Source: Ichthyophonus hoferi
Taxonomy: Eukaryota > Opisthokonta > Ichthyosporea > Ichthyophonida > Ichthyophonidae
DNA length: 21,760 nt
Assembly (NCBI GenBank): GCA_002751075.1
Contig: NAOQ01000551.1
Location: forward strand, 18,877 to 40,636
Direction: 5' to 3'
Each line of letters starts with the position of its first letter. Position 1 is the stretch's first letter. Positions 18,359-21,760 of this stretch are shown here, one piece after another. The notes beneath the pieces were generated by a model, which did no database searches, was not told the DNA's origin, and was given only the letters and a program-made list of their open reading frames with translations. Position numbers and translations under genes: made by a program.

Positions 18359-21214
18359 TTAGAAGGATGCATCTGTTAGACGGGTAACTGTTTCCAAGAC
18401 ACTATTAATATTGTTGATTCTAGCATACGCCTGGTATGGGAGAGGGAGAGGAAAGATTAAAAAGATTAGCAAATAGGAACTCAACATTATATGAACACTA
18501 ACAGCAGAGAAGAGCAATATGATGTCATATAATATGGTTTGATATAATCTCACATATATATATATATATATATAGCCACAGTTTACTGAAGAACACATCA
18601 CAAAGTATACCATACTACATATATAATGCCATTATTATCTGATTACATACACATGCAAGAATACGCTCTAACACAACAACCTATAGTCTAGTTGACACAC
18701 ATGTACCCATGTGGTCTGATATGGAGCATTAGCAATGCTATTTTTAATACAAGAATACACATACATTATCATAATTATATATAAGGATCCAGCACATTAT
18801 ATGAAGTAATCACCCCATACACACCTCCAGGCCACCTAGGCCATTAGGGTCAGATGATTGGAGGGCTAAATGGGCTGACGCGGAGTCAGGATGGCTATGA
18901 TGGTAGAGATTAACCAATTGGAAGGCCTGTTGGGCTCTATTTATCCAATTGGTTGAGTGTCAGTCATAAAAATAACCCCCTCCTTCCTGGCCCATTCAAG
19001 AGAATTTATAATGGGATTGAGCAGAGGATAGTAAAGAGAAACTCACTTTAGAAGTATATATTCAAATAAAAAGACAAAAAGCAAACAAGAACATAGGCAC
19101 ATGAATGGCACAGTGGATAGAAACATAAATTGTTGCTAGCTATCTTTTTTTAGAAAGTTTGAAAATAATTTTAAAGTATAGAACATAGAACAGAAACAGA
19201 ACCAGGTAAAAGCTATAAAGTCAAGTATGATATTACATGATATGATGTAAATCTCCTTTCATGTGTACTATATCTACTTCTTTAGCGCCACTACTACTAC
19301 GTAGCTATTATATCAATTCTGGTGTTATTTCTGGGTCCTAAAATCAGTAGTTCTTGTGTTGGGTAGAATCAAAATAGTGGTTTGAAAAATTAACATATGA
19401 GAAATAATATAACGAGTGAGCATCCCATAGCATAAAGTAATACAATATAATAGAATAAAGCAAGACAACACAACCCAGTATCATGGAGCCATAAGACACA
19501 AACATAATGCAACCCACCTCCGTCTCTCCAGTGTCCATAGTAACAGAGGGGTTATACGCCCATATTGGGCCACCTCAGTGGCATATCTATCAAGGTGAGA
19601 CCCAAGTGTATCGAAGGCTCTCGCTTGCTCTACACAGTCATATGTTTTGGACACAATCTAGGGCAGCGTAGAGAAATCTGTTAGGCCTTTCAAAATATGG
19701 CAGCTAATATGATCGTTTTAAGTCTTTGTACTACTGGTGCGCATTAAAATAATCATAGGTTCTACACCACTAATATAATAGTGTTTAAATTCTATTTATA
19801 GTATATAGTACAGTGGGGAAGGCCACAGGGAGAGGGACATGCAGCATATATGGTTCTGATCTGATTGGGTACCCTGTCTGTCGTTAATAGTCACTAAAAT
19901 ATATATTTTTGGACTAGTAAAATGTTATTGGTTTAGTTCGACATTAAATTTACAAAAAAAAAAAAAAAAAAGATCAAACAAGAGAAACAGAAAGAGGAAA
20001 TATATATATATATATATATAGAGAGAAAGAAACGAGACGGTGTGTCGGGTTTCTAATAACAAATAGCTTCAACCCAACCATTTGTAATTCTCTTTGAAGA
20101 AAAAGAGATATTTTTTCAGGTAAACCACAATAGAATACCAAGCACCAGGCCTCCTACCTACCTCATCAGCCAATGGGCCACAGGTATCTTCTATCGCATC
20201 CAAAAGGGCTGCGGCCACTCCACCCTCTACCAATACCTATATCCCCAATTATTCGTTAATGTTTCATCTTGAAATTAATTATTTGGTCAGTATAACAAAA
20301 ACAACAAAGAAGTAGAAAAAAACCAATACATAAATGAGCATAAATAAGTTGAAACCTGAAAACCCGATAAAGGAATAGGCCTAATAATCGCAATGGTACA
20401 AAAGGAACAACACAAAGTGGAAGACAGGAGGAACTATAGAGAGAGAATAGTAATGACTTACCTGCAACATGACTGGCCCTGAGGTCAGACCGTGCCAGAA
20501 ATGAAGCGTTGTCCTACAGGCTAATGATATTTGACCAATCTCCACCAACCTGTAGCGTTAGTGTTAACTACGTAATCGCAAACACACCTTATCAAAGGCA
20601 TAGATGAGTATGGATAAGACCATTATAAATTATACTTTTAATTGACCAATTAACAATATTTTCACAAGATCAGTGACCAATCAATCACATGCGTGCCGCC
20701 AAATTGAAATGGCAGAATATACAGGTTTGCATATGATTGGTGGTAGGTCATAATGCTATATGATGTGATACATAGAGAAATAGATAGAGAAACGGGTGGA
20801 ATATTTTAGCAGTAGTTGAAAAATTAACTGAGCGGGAGCAACTAGAAAAAGAATATGAATAAAATATACCAAATATACTGTAAAATGGTATCCTAAAAGA
20901 ATCGGAAAGGGTAGTACCTTTGAAAAGGAAGTTAATGAAATGGAATGACAGAAAGGAAGTATGGAAGTAAGAAGAAAATAAAAAGAGAGAAATAGAGAGA
21001 GAATGAGCAAGAAAACCCAGTGCGAGTGACCTAATAATAACTAATAATAACTAATAATAACCAATAATAACTAGTACCGTTTCACTAGACTTCTGAAGTC
21101 AAGCTGAAAAGGACAATCCACAAGGAGGCCCCAGAAGGTTCTGATGTTAATTGTGGCTATGGGACCTTGGTTCTGTTCCACTATTGGGTGTACGTTATAC
21201 AGTAAGGAATACAT
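18359..21214 (-). CDS. Six-exon gene for an unrecognised, probably helical protein (about 193 aa)
   Basis: Exons in order of transcription: 21214-21078, 20549-20462, 20236-20162, 19657-19518, 18894-18825, 18430-18359 (stop TAA). The total is 582 nt and all borders are GT-AG. The phases (2, 0, 0, 2, 0) fit at every junction, which is strong support because the exons are far apart and the introns are full of stops. The protein looks alpha-helical. Residues about 76-100 (VLVEGGVAAALLDAIED onward) and about 101-146 resemble armadillo/HEAT-type helices. A short Ser/Asp/Gly-rich linker (147-170) and a helical C-terminus (171-193) follow. I do not recognise the family and assign no function. The start is the least certain part: the frame is also open from an AG at 21181-21182, so exon 1 may be internal and the gene may begin further right. 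The exon 1 donor GTACTA is weak. The gene is convergent with RLP24. Confidence 0.68.
18912..18953 (-). other. Intronic hairpin just upstream of the exon 5 acceptor
   Basis: AACCAATTGG (18912-18921) and its exact complement CCAATTGGTT (18944-18953) enclose 22 nt that contain a further GCC/GGC pairing. In the transcript this hairpin ends 17 nt before the AG of exon 5 of the third gene, where it could affect branch-point or acceptor access. Each arm contains the self-complementary CCAATTGG. An effect on splicing is inference. Confidence 0.45.
19958..20020. repeat. Poly-A and TA simple repeats in intron 3 of the third gene
   Basis: A run of 18 A (about 19953-19970) is followed by AG-rich sequence and a (TA) run at about 20001-20020. 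These are simple repeats of the intron between the 75-nt and 140-nt exons. Confidence 0.7.
21031..21070. repeat. 10-bp tandem repeat CTAATAATAA, four copies
   Basis: Three perfect copies and one with a single change lie immediately inside intron 1 of the third gene, 7 nt from its donor. On the coding strand the unit is TTATTATTAG, so this intron starts with repeated potential acceptor-like AGs and repeated in-frame stops. Confidence 0.9.
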
Positions 21215-21219
21215 ATAGT

Positions 21220-21760
21220 ATGTGTGTATGATAGTATGTAAGATATTATATAGGATAGTATACAGTATACGTATAGGACAAGATAATTATAGCTTATCAA
21301 TTGTAATGCCATCTTTTCTCTCTCTGTTTCTTTCGTTCGCTATATATATATATATATTAATGTATATACAAGCTTGCATGGATGTATATATGTATTTATA
21401 TATGACATTATGTATGATAGTATGATAGTATAAGTGATAGCATACGTGTAAGAGAGTTTGTATTATAGTCTGATAATATGACAGGGTATATGTGTGAATC
21501 TGTTAATGGGTGCCCGTGTTTTAATATATAGGAATATAGATAGGCTTGACTAAGAAAGTGCAAGCGGAAGAGAAAGGAGGACAAGGGTAGGGGAAAATAG
21601 GAAATAAAATAATATAATACAGTATATACAGTATAATATAATATAATATAATAGTATAATAAAATAATACAATAAAGTATAATATAATATAATATAATAT
21701 AATATAATATAATATAATATAATATAATATAATATAATAATATAATAAAATAATACAATA
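21220..21760. repeat. TA-rich simple repeats at the right edge, no secure gene
   Basis: GTATGATAGTATG-type and TA repeats cover 21220-21430. From about 21610 to the window end lies an (AATAT)n array, nearly pure between 21680 and 21735. A minus-strand open frame of 116 codons here follows the repeat. A pyrimidine-rich AG at 21550-21551 could mark an upstream exon, but no phase test is possible. Confidence 0.7.

Larger units (their letters stand above)
17333..19500 (-). repeat. Right copy of the direct duplication, containing exons 5 and 6 of the third gene
   Basis: This is the intact counterpart of 14182-15830. It matches about 1 kb downstream of the gene, the last exon, intron 5 and most of intron 4. 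Compared with the left copy it carries an extra 208 bp (18118-18325) between ATACA repeats. The region around exon 5 (about 18720-19228) aligns poorly. No ORF of a transposon is present in either copy. Confidence 0.78.

Noticed and set aside
14182-19500. Pair of long terminal repeats around a retroelement
   Set aside because: The direct copies contain host exons and introns, do not start and end with typical terminal dinucleotides, and the DNA between them has no retroelement coding sequence.
21480-21549. Possible upstream exon of the third gene after a pyrimidine-rich AG
   Set aside because: The frame is open for about 23 codons and a GTCATA could serve as donor, but the sequence is TA-rich and the phase needed to join 21180 cannot be confirmed.
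1-21760. tRNA, rRNA or spliceosomal RNA genes
   Set aside because: No B-box-like GTTCRANNC in a foldable context and no recognisable rRNA or U-RNA sequence were seen on either strand by reading.

Overview
This is eukaryotic nuclear DNA. It is AT-rich and contains spliced genes with GT-AG introns, microsatellites and minisatellites, an assembly gap (a run of N) and diverged non-coding repeats. No protein-coding gene here is intact as a single ORF. Real exons stand out as short GC-richer islands, and their phases join without conflict. The organism cannot be named from sequence alone. The one clearly recognisable protein, RLP24, has a short C-terminus that I judge closer to the animal/plant form than to the yeast form. 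Together with long introns, this would fit an early-branching opisthokont or another protist.

Layout. (1) 90-5420, minus strand: a ten-exon gene for a 282-residue protein with an N-terminal hydrophobic segment and about five armadillo-type repeats. Its introns carry several unrelated tandem arrays. (2) 5421-9540: a long AT-rich stretch between divergent genes in which I find no convincing gene; it has a three-copy 20-bp tandem repeat. (3) 9541-12587, plus strand: a small GC-rich promoter patch, then RLP24 (RSL24D1) in four exons. Its first intron contains a 470-bp run of N bounded by poly-T. (4) 12588-14180: no gene seen. (5) 14182-19500: two direct copies of a roughly 1.5-2 kb block about 80% alike. 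The right copy contains the last two exons of the next gene. The left copy contains a broken relic of the last exon and a strongly diverged counterpart of the one before it. Between the copies lie a 387-bp fold-back element with 161-bp arms and a related fragment that resembles the hammerhead ribozyme core. (6) 18359-21214, minus strand: a six-exon gene for a helical protein of about 193 residues that I do not recognise. (7) 21215-21760: TA-rich simple repeats.

Functional picture. RLP24 is a housekeeping nucleolar pre-60S assembly factor. The other two genes are uncharacterised and there is no sign that the three work together. The most unusual material is the partial tandem duplication at the 3' end of the third gene, which offers a possible alternative acidic last exon, and the fold-back/hammerhead-like repeat family beside it. 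All exon models were built by hand from splice signals and phase and need transcript support.
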